DNA from: Batillaria attramentaria | Taxonomy: Eukaryota > Mollusca > Gastropoda > Batillariidae | Reading direction: 5' to 3' | NCBI GenBank assembly: GCA_018292915.2 | Contig: JACVVK020000001.1 | Span: 1,565,001 to 1,629,000, forward strand | Length of the DNA: 64,000 nt | The notes under the pieces: generated by a model | Databases searched by the model: none | What the model saw: only the letters and a program-made list of their open reading frames with translations | What the model was told of the DNA's origin: nothing | Position numbers and translations under genes: made by a program | Part shown: positions 40,633 to 51,601 of the stretch, one piece after another | Numbering within the stretch: position 1 is the stretch's first letter | Layout: the number at the start of each line of letters is the position of its first letter

Positions 40633-43600
40633 CTGGTGGAAATGATCATGCATATCATAAATTCACCCACCAAAAGCAAACAACCTTTAATTTAAAACAC
40701 AGAGAAACGCATTACTGACGCTTGTGTGCCAGGGATTTGTTGACTTTTTCGTAATTCAACCACAAGGATGTAAGGCGGAAACCTCCCTGTACTCATATGC
40801 TCCTTCTACTATCGCCAATGTGCTGCATCACTCGTCGCCATCCCCATCAGCCACTAGATGGACTTTCATTGTTTTTTGGTCGTCCCCCCCCCCCCTCCAC
40901 AAAACACCCTTTCATGCTCATTTGTACCGGCTCTTTCATCCGCTTTCTCTTGTAAACTTTTCACATAGGACTGCCAGCCTCGCCTGTTGGCTGCGTGCAA
41001 AGGCGCCTGCTGAGAACGTCGCTTTGTTGACGACACAACGACTCGCAGCCAAACTAAACTCTACCTCGAATGCCCGCGCTCCCCTTCAGTTCCCCAACCA
41101 AGCAACGCTGCACTTGAAGCTAATTCCAATGCTGCTTCGTCTTTTTTCTTTGTTTTTTTTTTTTTTTTTTTTTTTTGGGGGGGGGGGGTGTTTTTGTTTT
41201 TTTTTTCTTCAAATTTACATGTCTGTTTTGTGTCTACAGTGACAAATGTGTCTTTGGTACCGCTTGCAATAAAGCAGGAATACACATAAAACAGCAAATA
41301 GCAAAGAAGAAAAAAAAAACAGTTTAGCAGCTACAACTTAGACAAAATAATCACAGTGATTTGCCAGAGACTCTTCGGAAAATTGCTTACATTCAGAGGA
41401 GACCTCAAAACACGTCTCTTCCACGAGAGTGCCAGCAACAGCAGATCCCCCCCCCCCCCCTTCTTTCTCCGCTGTATTTCTACATGCAACGGACATGAAA
41501 TTTTCTCATGGAGCACTTCTCTGCTTTGTGAGTGAACACTGGATTGGACTGGACTGATCTAGAATGGAGGAAGAAACAATCACGGACCTGTTTCTCGTGT
41601 AGGTTGATGCGATTGGCCAGCTCCAGTCGCCGGTTTGTGGACAGGTACTTATTGCTGTTGAACAGTTTCTCCATCTCTGTCAGCTGCGCTATCGTGAAGC
41701 ACGTCCGGGTCTTGCGCTTCCGCCCACAGTCGTCCTCTGTGTCGTCGTCAGAATCGTCAGACTCGTCCTCAGAATCTGGACAATGATGGATAAGTTGGTG
41801 AGTGATAAAATGGTGAATGATATAAACTGGAACTTTAATTGGTACCAACCAAAACTGTTAAAAAGATGCGTCTTAGGGCTCCAAGACTGACATTGCGGTA
41901 CCCTGAATTTAGACTTCCGAAACTTATCAGTTCAAAGGGCTGGAATGAAAGCATCACCAATTGCCGTAGTGCATTCGGATTCATCTCATTGCTGGCCCAG
42001 CCCGGAACTGTGAGGTAACGTGTACAACGTAATGTTATTGCTAGTATTATTATGTAGGTATTACATGTATTTTCAGCCATGGTTTGCTGCAGCCATAACC
42101 CCTGTCACTCCGCCAACTGAGATGAAATCCTCTGAACACGGTGTGTGTCTGCCTGTTACATTTACAGCGGGGAGCCGGGGTGGCCGAATGGTAGAGCGTT
42201 GGACTTCTAATGCTCGGGTCGTGAGTTCGCATCCCGGCTGGAGCCACATATTTGTGCTGGCTTTTTCATCGTTGCCTCGTCTTTGATATCACCCGTATGT
42301 GTTGGAAAAGGACGTTAAACATCCAAACACCCACCCGTTACATTTACAGCAATTTTTTTATTTTATTTTTTTGGGGGGGGGGGGGGGGGGGGAGGTGGTG
42401 GTGGCGTTTTCGCTTTTTGTTTGGTTGGTTGGTTGGTTGGTTGGTTGGTTGCTTGGTTGGTTGTTCTTTCGCGTGTTGTTGTTTGTTTATTTTGATGGCC
42501 GAATAAATTTTCAAACCAACTCACCTGATGGAACGTCGTCCGCTTTACGAGGGGTGCTGGTTCTTTGAGGGGACAGCCTCCTCTTGGTGCCCCGCCGCGC
42601 CTGGTGTTGCACCTGATCCTTCTGTTTCGAGACGGGAGACAAGGGCGGGAAGATGGGACTTTCGCGCCCAATGCTAATGACTGGCGATGCAACTCCCCTT
42701 CTCGTGCGAAGCGAATCACGACGAAGGGTGTGCCCAGCGGACGTGCTGGTAGAATTAGCTGGAGAGGATCGCCCGTCTGGCGAAATAAAAAAAAAAGAAG
42801 GAATATTATTTTGATATTCTTTAAAAATAAAGGGGGGGGTTAAAATAGAGAATCCGTGTGTTAAGTCACAGATAGTAACAATGAGATACCGTCTGGCTTG
42901 ACGAACTCTCAATGTAAAAGAAACTACGTACGACTAAGACAGAAAAGATCACATTGTATCACATACGATCAACCTTTGGATTCGTTGTAATGACGTAAGT
43001 ACTCATGGTTTTCTGCAAAGTACAAAACTTCAGTACGCACGGGCTGGACAGCTGATGTAAAACCCAATGCCCGCAAGGGGAGGCAGGGGTGGGAAGTAGA
43101 AAGGAAATCTGCAAACCTTTCAGGGCAAGCGGTGCCGATGCGACTCCCAAGGCCTGACTGGCTTCAACAGGTGAATGGGTAGAGGTTGCAACTTTCGCAT
43201 CCACACTTCTCATGGGAGCCTCAGCCGGGTGGCTGGTTTCCCCTGACAACAGGTCCACTCCTTGAGGCACCAGCTCAGATGGTGGAGCTCCAAGGGAAGC
43301 CGAGTGAATAAGGTTCTCATGACCGGTGGATGATGATGAGTCTAGAGCCTTGGAGGCTGAACAATTCTCCTCCTGTAGTGCCTGTTCCTTAGAACTCGCC
43401 GACAGGCTCCTGGAGATTTTGGAGGACGACGCATCATAGTAGGCTGAGGTGGAGTCTGCGACGCCTGAGAGAAGCTTGCTGGGCGACAGGAAGGAGAGCT
43501 TTGCGGACGTACCTGACTGCGAGAGGTTGGACAGCGGCAGGGAGGGGAACTGGAACGCTGATACGTCACCTGACTCGTAGCCGAGGCTCGGTGACAAGGC

Positions 43601-45556
43601 AAGCGGGGTGGACTGGAATGCGAACTTCGGGGAGCATCCTGCCGGTAACGTGGGGGAGAAGAAGGAAAAGTTGAGCTGGGGAAGCGAGGTTGGTGTCAGC
43701 ATGGTGACAGTGGATGAAGACGGTTGGGTTCCGGGACGGGAAGTCTTGGGAGCCGCGGCAACGACAGCTGAAGGTTTGGCAAAGCTGGGGAAGGAGGTCT
43801 GACCGCTGTCGGTGAAGGAGCTTATGTGTTTATCTGGCGATGGAAGACTTGGAGCGTGGGTTGCAGCAGTAGTTGCAGCAGCTGTCCCTTTCTTGTCTGC
43901 CTCCTTGACGGACGCAGTGACTGTGTCCTCTTTGGAAAGTAGAGATTTCGAGTCTGACTTTGAAGAAGCCGCACCACCTTCTTCTGAATTCTCCGTCAGC
44001 TTCTTGTTAGCATCATTCTCCGATTTGAAGGAGTCCAATTCGGTCAGGGCAGAACGTTCATGTACAGCAGACAAGTAAGCAGAATCTTCCGCGGTACTTT
44101 CACAGGCCGCGGTATTAGGCACTTTGCATGTCAACACAGTAGAGCAGGACGTTGTCTCGCTGCAAGAAGTCGGGCACGCATTCAGAGAAGACGGAGAGAG
44201 CTCGGTCTGGCTGGTGTTGCAGATTGACAGCGCGGTGTTGATTCTGGAGCTGAGTGGTGAGGTGCTGACGACATCTACAGGCGTTGGTGAGCTGTGGCTG
44301 AGGCAGGGAGTGTCTGACACACTGCTTCTGGCCAGGTGCTCCACAGTGAACAGCTGTCTGCGGGTCGGCGGCCGAGATCTGCCAGCTGTAGGAGGTGGGT
44401 GCTGAAAATCAAACCAAAACCATTAACAACAATGACAAAGATAGTTACATGTATATAGCAAGCATTGATAGGCCTGTGTGTATAGGAACACATAAGAAAA
44501 TGCGATCAGGAACAGACAGAAGATTATTATCATTATTATTATTATTAAAAAAGAAATGTGTTGCGCATAAAAACGTCAAAAAATTAAATGAGGATAATCA
44601 CTAAAAAAAAAGAACATACCAAAAAAGTTTCATACATAAAGACAAAAACATTGTGGGACAGGTGAGCACCTTCGTACAGTAAAGTTCCAACGAAAACGAT
44701 TGTACAAGCATGTTGTACTTGCAAGACACTGGATGTGGTCCAAAATTAACACATTTTCCAGTGTCGGGGGATGGGCGGTGGGGGGGGGGGGGGCAATACA
44801 AACCTATGTCTTTGGCTTCACAGCAGAGAGTGCAGTGTACGGTTTGCAGATATATACAGTGTGGAAAATAGCCGTTATCCTACGGATTTCTCATTTAAAG
44901 AGAGAGAGAGAGAGATGCTTTCCTAAAAAGCAAAAAGCCACATAGATGATCCCCCCCCCCCCACACACACACACCCCATGGGGGCCTATAGGGACAGTAA
45001 TTTGTAAATACAATAGTACATATAATTACATGCAAAATATTCCACGGAAATACGGCGCACTGAAACGAGTACCTTCATCTACAAGGCTACAAAGTATTTT
45101 GCCAGACTACACTACATTTCAAGCACTTTGAGAATTTCTCTTATCCTTCGGTGTTTAGCGTCCCCGGTACAGACGAGAATGAATGGGGACATCTCACAAA
45201 CATTCAAAGTTAACTGGTCGTTTTCGTGAGTCAGGCAATGGGTTGACACACGGGAGTTGTATGCGGGGGTGGGAGGTGGGTGTTTGGGAGTTTACCGTCC
45301 TTTTCAACCAAGTACGGGTGATATCAAAGACGGGGCAACGAGGGAAAAAAGAAAAGAAAAAAAGGCCAGCACAAATATTTGGCCCCAGCCGGGATTCGAA
45401 CTCACGACCCGAGCATTGAAAGTCCAACGCTGTACTATTCGGCTATCCCGGCTCCCCGATAAATACAATACTTGGAATTGTTGTCTTGTAAAGGGATGTG
45501 AGGTCTAGACTAGTAAAAGCAACTTCTTCTTTTTTTTTCTTCTTTCACTTCGACAT

Positions 45557-45588
<32 letters not shown>

Positions 45589-45968
45589 AGCTCTAATTTA
45601 CTATAATTACCGCCATTGCAATACCGTTAACGTGCACTTGTTTGTTGACCCCTGAGCATTATTATAAGCCTAGCTTGTTCATGCTCAGAAATTGTTTATT
45701 TACTTTGAGAAAACCGTATTGCAATAAACTTGTTTAAACCAAAAGCAACTTTAAACTTTAGTTAATTAAATGATGCAAATATCTGCTGTTGTAGAAGATG
45801 AAATCTGATCAAACAAACAAAACAATTTTTTTTTTTTTTTTGCAAATGTTTCTCGTTATCTTTTAAGGACAAAACCAGACTGAGTTTCAACTTCAATATC
45901 TATTGACAATTTTGAAATGATATGATACACGTCCTTACTGGCGAAGTTGTCACGCTGGCGGAAGACAT
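39724..45968 (-). CDS. NKL-like ANTP-class homeobox protein, five coding exons
   Basis: Exons: 45968-45939, 44401-43117, 42776-42525, 41775-41588, 40632-39724. They sum to 2664 nt, 887 residues plus stop, with phases that fit throughout (0, 1, 1, 0). The homeodomain occupies residues 542-601 and has R5, F8, L13, F20, Q44, V45, T47, W48, F49, Q50, N51, R53 and M54. It is preceded by an acidic run (SEDESDDSDDDTEDD) and a basic GRKRK. T47 with Q50 and KTWFQNRRMK recall the Vent, Bsx, Hhex and BarH group of NKL genes. A short FTVEHLARSS near residue 28 resembles the N-terminal motif I recall from Vent proteins. The remainder is Ser/Ala/Pro-rich low-complexity sequence, with Gly/Pro/His runs after the homeodomain. 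The expected role is a nuclear sequence-specific transcription factor. The family within NKL is uncertain and 887 residues is long for the class. Confidence 0.85.
41340..41530 (+). mobile_element. possible LINE 3' fragment
   Basis: A short frame reads RLFGKLLTFRGDLKTRLFHE, reminiscent of the last residues of RT proteins, followed by a C-run. It lies in the intron between homeobox exons 4 and 5. Evidence is thin. Confidence 0.3.
41588..41775 (-). CDS. homeobox gene coding exon 4 (homeodomain residues 1-44)
   Basis: Acceptor CATTGTCCAG. It codes an acidic run, then GRKRKTRTCFTIAQLTEMEK and helices 1 and 2 of the homeodomain, ending NLHEKQ at CAG/GTCCGT in phase 0, between homeodomain positions 44 and 45. 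Confidence 0.9.
42169..42336 (+). mobile_element. tRNA-derived SINE family A with target-site duplication
   Basis: Same family as the 16738 copy, flanked by a perfect 14-bp duplication GTTACATTTACAGC at 42155-42168 and 42337-42350. It is inserted antisense in the intron between homeobox exons 3 and 4. Confidence 0.92.
42421..42455. repeat. (GGTT)n repeat after a poly(G) run
   Basis: About eight GGTT units, in the intron just 3' of homeobox exon 3 and beyond the SINE at 42169. Confidence 0.9.
42525..42776 (-). CDS. homeobox gene coding exon 3
   Basis: Acceptor ATTTCGCCAG; completes an Asp codon and reads GRSSPANSTSTSAGHTL to RKADDVPS. It contains basic stretches (RRGTKRR) and ends at donor TCAG/GTGAGT in phase 1. 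Residues 439-522. Confidence 0.82.
43117..44401 (-). CDS. homeobox gene coding exon 2 (long low-complexity region)
   Basis: Acceptor TTGATTTTCAG, then HPPPTAGRSRPPTRRQLF and TVEHLARSS. The 1285-nt exon has no stop and is Ser/Thr/Ala-rich (residues 11-438). The donor AAAG/GTTTGC is weak but gives phase 1, as the next exon requires. Confidence 0.8.
45266..45457 (-). mobile_element. SINE family A copy
   Basis: Reverse-oriented copy with an A-rich insertion (about 20 nt of GAAAAGAAAAAAAGG type) between the tRNA-like part and the tail region. The B box is intact (GGGATTCGAACTCACGAC on the + strand). It lies in the first intron of the homeobox gene. Confidence 0.85.
45548..45750 (+). mobile_element. 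second copy of the same LINE 3'UTR
   Basis: Matches 48980-49160: C-run, (CT)n, AGCTCTAATTTACTATAATT, ACCGCCATTGCAATACCGTT, and the end CAATAAACTTGTTTAAACCA. It lies in the first intron of the homeobox gene and contains no coding part. Confidence 0.75.
45939..45968 (-). CDS. homeobox gene coding exon 1 (30 nt coding)
   Basis: ATG at 45968 opens MSSASVTTSP and runs straight into a strong donor CCA/GTAAGG in phase 0, which matches the phase of the next exon. Exon 2 has no ATG of its own in a suitable place, so an upstream start is required. This is the best candidate I see, but the call rests on phase and donor only. Confidence 0.6.
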
Positions 45969-47239
45969 GACGGGTGGCCGACTGCACTGACGCTGGCAAA
46001 CACAAGACCGAGACGATCTAGGGTTTGGAGAGAAGACTTGACGACGTAGCAGAAAACCAGCAGTATCCGACAAAGTTTAGGAAACGTCCCAAAACTGCAA
46101 CCGGCTTCTAGAACCAGTGCACACTAAAATGTCCCAGTCAAACTTTCCGAGCCCCTGCTCCACACACACTACAGTCCTGGGTGACCAGGGAGCTGCCCCA
46201 CAGTACATCCAACGTCAAGGTTCACCAGCAACGGAATGAAACTGAATTCGATCTGCACCCCTTAATAAACTTTCGTCACACCCGAAAAGCGAGAGCACGA
46301 CCAGCAACCGCCACCCCACACGTCCTGGGGGCAAGCTATGACACCCCCAGGGGAGGGGGCTGGGGGTCTTTTGTGACGGCTAATGACTCGACAAAGTGGA
46401 GGGGGGGGGGGACCGCGAGCGCTCGTGCGTCAAATAGATTGGTTTTAATCCTCTTCTCGGAACAATATGGAGGGGATTAGAAGAGCTCACTCTGAACAAT
46501 ACGTCGCGTGCGAGCCAGCGTGACATTAAACAAAGACGCTGATACTGCAGTTGGGAGGCGGCGCGAGTGACAACACACTTAGCCGGAATCAAGCAACACC
46601 TTGAGGCAACTGAACCGGCGTACTGGTAAAAGGGGCTGCTGTCAATAGAAAGAGAAGGCGCGGTGGTCCAGTGAGCAATTGGGGTGATCGCGCCTAGCTT
46701 TGGAAATGGACACTGTTGAGGTTCGAAACTAATCGGACACGATTCCTGACTCGCGACTCCCATGTTGAAAAAAAAAATGTACAGATACCTGCAGTAAAAC
46801 TCGAACGATCAGATCAGCGAACCGTGTCCAAGCGCTTCACACCTGCAATCAAGCAACTGTCGGACATAACGAAAACAGTTTGTGTCTGGTCGGGAACAAA
46901 AAGTGGTCACACGTAAATGGTCCTAAATCGTTTTATTTTAATTTAATTTAATTTTATTTTGAAAAGGAATCTAGACTCATTTGTCATGTCGATACAAGTG
47001 CTAGTGCATTTTTTTTTTCTGGGGGGGGGGGGGGATGCTAAATAGCATGTGGCATAAGATAAAAGATAAGAAACGCTTTGTTCCTCCGCAACGGGGAAAT
47101 TTGCTTTCGACATCATTCATAAAATTAAAAGTCGAAAGAAAATGTGTAAATTGTGAGTCAAAACTTCATGACTACCATGCACGAAAGACTGGTGAGAAAC
47201 TGACTCACAGGGAATGCGGAATGTGGTGAAAATGGGATT

Positions 47240-47292
47240 AAGTTGATGGGTGGATGGTGGGTGGATGGTGGGTGGATGGTGGGGGGGGGGGG
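47240..47292. repeat. short GGATGGTGGGT minisatellite plus poly(G)
   Basis: Three to four copies of a GGGTGGATGGT unit followed by a 12-nt G run. Confidence 0.85.
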
Positions 47293-48539
47293 AAGGTGTG
47301 AAGTGGTGGTGTTGTGAACTACGGAAGGTCGCATAAACTAATCAAGTGACACGCCTCTTAGCACGACGATTTCATCCAAGAGTGTCACGAGCACAAATCC
47401 GACACAGCGTCAGTGAATGGCGCCCTTTGCGCCGGAACCGCCATCTTTGCCCCACAGGTGGAGAGCACTCAGCAAAATTCGCTTACAGCAAAAACATTGG
47501 ATGATTCTGGTCAAAGTCAGAACGTGTCGCGAAGTTGTTGAGCCATTAGTTAATCGGATAAAGATGACAGGTCGACAGCTGTTCCTTCCTCTACCGCTCT
47601 CGCTTGCGCGTGGCGATTGGTTTGGAGGAAAGTATGTAAGAGAGGTGTCAAGCTTAATCCCATGTCAGTGCCGGTTATTCAGAAAATTCGCTTTCGTAGC
47701 TCTGATAGGGTATGATGGTTTGGATCTACACTGAATTCGTAATCCCGCTGGCATGTTATTCGTGTCATGGTAGTGTGAAGAAAGCACATGGCATCTTACA
47801 TTAGTTTGGTACCGTGAGACTTGTTTTTTTTTCCATTTGGTCAGTATAGTCATTTTGTTCATGTACACATACACATTTACACTAAATCACCGTCAAACAG
47901 TAACGCAACAGAGCATAACAAGTCAAAACTTATAAGCGTTCTCATATGAACCAAGTCGTATACATGGCGGGGACAAAGCCGTGAAAAAAATTGAATGAGA
48001 CAAAAAGCCGTAGGAAAAAGTAGAGACTCGTATGTCGGGGGGGGGGGGGGGGGGGGGGGCAGGAAGAAGAAAAGAAAGAAGAGAACATATCAAACTGTGA
48101 AACTTGATTACTAATGTTCAGATGTGTCCAGTCAATGTTTACTTTGGGCTGAATTGTGAATCTTCAGCTAATGGTGTTGAAAAGGCGTTACACATTTTAG
48201 CGTTTTTCTTTGAGTCTGGTAAAATGGACAACACTTGAGTATGCTGCTTTCTAGTTTCTGTGCTAATTTTTATTGTTGTTGATTGCTAATTTCTGTTTTC
48301 TAATTTGCAACTGGTCATATATATCTAATTTTTACAAAATGGTCATTTACTGACCACACACACACACAAAAAAAGCTGTTGGTCCCATACATCTAACAGA
48401 ATATTGATGTCAGTTGCTTCAGCTGAACAGACGTGTTTCTAAAGACGAAAACAGTTCTATTGAGGCCTTGAGAACTATGATAGGAACAGTTAGAGACACT
48501 AGCCACAGTAAAATATACACTGAATCAGGCTTTACAACA

Positions 48540-49163
48540 CTCAGTTAGGAAAGACGCCACAGACACAAATTAATCTTGTATTTCAAAATCGTTAATGGTA
48601 ATGCCCCTTCTCATCTTTGCACACTTCTTCCTCGTGTGGTGTCGTCGATGAATCCTTACCATGTTCTAGACCTCTAGAAAGACAAATGCCCCGCTGACGT
48701 ACGGAATTATGCAAAGGTTTATTTTCCCCCTCCGCTACGAAAGCATGGAACGAGTTACCAGATCATGTAAAGCGCTGTCATTCACTCAGCTCCTTGAAAC
48801 GTTTCTTATCTCATGAAGATCCGATCATTCCTCCTTATTACTATTTAGGCCATCGACCAAATCAGACACGGTTGTCTGACGACCGTTCTTGTGCATGCAG
48901 GTGTGAAGTCACAGACGTTACTTCCTTGACAGAGCCTAGCGCAGCCCAGCGGAGATTTTTTTTTTTTTTTTTTTTGTGAGTACACTTAGACCCCCCCCCC
49001 TCTCTCTCTCTCTCTCTCTAAGCTCTAATTTACTATAATTACCGCCATTGCAATACCGTTAACATGCACTTGTTTGTTGACCCCTGACCATTATTATAAG
49101 CCCAGAAATTGTTTATTTACTTTGAACAAACCGTATTGCAATAAACTTGTTTAAACCAAGTCG
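48540..49163 (+). mobile_element. degenerate 3' end of a non-LTR (CR1/Jockey-like) retrotransposon
   Basis: The translation carries the typical C-terminal RT-domain trail: RRHRHKLILYFKIVNGNAPS, then LLPRVV, then after an in-frame stop and a frameshift KAWNELPDHVKRCHSLSSLK and RFLSHEDPIIPPYYYLGHRP. A (CT)n tract and a 3'UTR ending AATAAACTTGTTTAAACC follow. It is non-functional because of the stop, the frameshift and loss of everything upstream. Confidence 0.7.
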
Positions 49164-49182
49164 CAGACGCATCTCATTCAGT

Positions 49183-49688
49183 TTTTTGTTGTTGTTTTTT
49201 TTGGCTGCCCCAACTCTTTTTGCCAGCTCCAGTGGTGTTCCTCCGAGGTCATGGGTGGAATCCACGGAGGGCTCGAAACCTGGGGCAATTTTTATTATGC
49301 ATGATGATGGAGATGAGGATGATGGTAAGATGATGCCATGGAGGTGCGTGTGGTTTGGGACTGCGGGACAGAGCCGCATTCCACGCTTCCTACCATAAAT
49401 ATCCCGGCGTTCAACAGGCCCGGGAACTACGGCACCTGCGGTGCCGGCCTTGTAATCATCCACATCATAAGACGTGTCATACCAAGGGAAGCACCCCCAA
49501 AGTCGCACCAGTGAAGTGGGTAAATCTCGGCTGTGTGGCAACAGCCTCCCCATTGGGCCCAAAGCACACCCGCTCTGGGTAGGAGCCGACCTAGGTAGGA
49601 AAAATCCCGCTTGCCTCGGCTGGGATTCGAACCCGGGTCTCTCGGTCCATGGTCCGAAGTGCTAACCACTACACTACGGGGGCCGGTC
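49183..49688 (-). mobile_element. tRNA-derived SINE-like element (family C)
   Basis: On the - strand the head reads CGTAGTGTAGTGGTTAGCAC (A box) and CCGGGTTCGAATCCCAG (B box), followed by about 400 bp without coding capacity. Short flanking matches CATTCAGT at 49175-49182 and 49689-49697 may be the target duplication. It is inserted directly beside the LINE relic. Confidence 0.7.
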
Positions 49689-50175
49689 CCATTCAGTACT
49701 TAACAAAAGGCGGTACCCCCTGTTTCTTTTTTTTTATTTTTTATTTTTTAGCAAATTTATTATTTTAATGTTGTGGGCCACCGGCCCCTTCAACACAGGA
49801 TGAGTGTCTTTACAATTTTCATGCACAAACATCTTTTTCATTCAAAACAGATAAGTGATCTAGGAATTGTTCTTTGATGTTTATAGCGTGGTAGATAAAC
49901 GGTTCTAGCATTTTCCAGTGGTTTTCATCTCATCAGTGTTCGCACAATAACAATACTATTTGGTGCTGAAGGCGCAGTACCTATTCTTAAAGGCACTTCC
50001 TCTAAAGGGTAGTATACCAAGACGCAGTTTCACAAGACAGTATCGGAAGCACATCACCAGCACAAATTCCAAATATTTTTCAAGTCCAAGAGAGAGACTG
50101 ACTGACTGACTGAAACTTTATTTTTCCAAGGATGAGAACATAGACGCACAGGTCTCTCTTACTGTCTGTCCTTGC

Positions 50176-50177
<2 letters not shown>

Positions 50178-50226
<49 letters not shown>

Positions 50227-50250
50227 CACATCACATCACATCACATCACA

Positions 50251-50319
<69 letters not shown>
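50178..50319. repeat. (CA)n with a (CATCA)n core
   Basis: CA units flank about six CACAT pentamers at 50222-50252. Confidence 0.95.
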
Positions 50320-50320
<1 letters not shown>

Positions 50321-51492
50321 CATGACATACATAGCATATGCCACACGCAATGCCTACAGTAACACACATACAGTGCATAGCTACAACGCGTGACACCCCC
50401 AGAACAGCACAGGGGTAACACACTGAGAGAGAGAGAAAGAGAGAGAGAGGACGACGATGAACAAGAAGGAGTAGGACAAATCAAGAAAAAGACCATGATT
50501 TCCAAATGGATTATCGATCGCTTCTTAGGAATGAAGCTTCGTTAGTGGCTTTTCTGCTCTCTTCCTCTTCCTAGTTCAGGGTGTCTTACGTCTTATTTCC
50601 GAAAGTATAGTTCTTCTTTAGGAGCTCACCCCCCCCCCCCCTCCTTCCTGCCCCGGTAAAAAAGCAAAAGTGAAAAGTGATTAAGCCTCAATTGTGTACC
50701 CCCCCCCCCCCCCCCCCCCGCGTAAAAATTGAGCGTCTGTTTCCCCCTAACTCGTCTGAGCGGCGAAAATTCGGGCGTTGTACGTTGTATCGTTGTTGAA
50801 GCTCCCTCCCCTAAAACGTAACTGATCCGGCCCTTCAGTACAATGACCGACCTTGATCTTGTGTGTAGACCTTTCAGTGTCGTGGCGGGATTATCAAAAT
50901 TCTGTCTTCAGTAGGATCCTCTTTGACAATCTGATCCCATTCGAGCGCATCGTCTCCTACAGAGAGGTCCCTGCTGGGTACCCCCTGTTTCATCATGCAC
51001 GTAGCTTAACAATATTATTACCGCCTGCCAGACTTCAACGTTGATATGCTTTTGAGAGGAAACCCCGACCAATCTTCACATCAAAATATAAATTTGTCCA
51101 AACCAACAGTTTATTGAATCATCGGGTCGCTTCGCCACTTAAATTTCTACATTTACGATATGTCCAGGCAGACGGGCCGCTGCTGCAGCCGCCAACTCAC
51201 GCTCCCTAGTCCCTACTGCACTCTAGATTATGGTACAGTTTGATGTGTTCTCTTCTCCTTTCCTCTCTTCTTCCTGTCCCCTTTCCTACGACTGTTTATC
51301 TAATTCAATTTTTCACGGCAATTTCTCCGCCATGTATGTAAATTGGCTTATATAAGCACGCTTATTATAAGTTTTGGCTTGTTGTGTTCTGTTGTATTAC
51401 TGATTGACGGGGATCTCTAAATTTGTATATGTACAAGAACAAAACGTTTAAACCAAAAGCAACAAGAAGGAAACATGCTTTAAAACAAATCT

Positions 51493-51601
<109 letters not shown>

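Noticed and set aside
50172..50330. CRISPR-like array at the (CATCA)n and (CA)n block
   Set aside because: No unique spacers of constant length. It is a simple tandem repeat in a eukaryotic genome.
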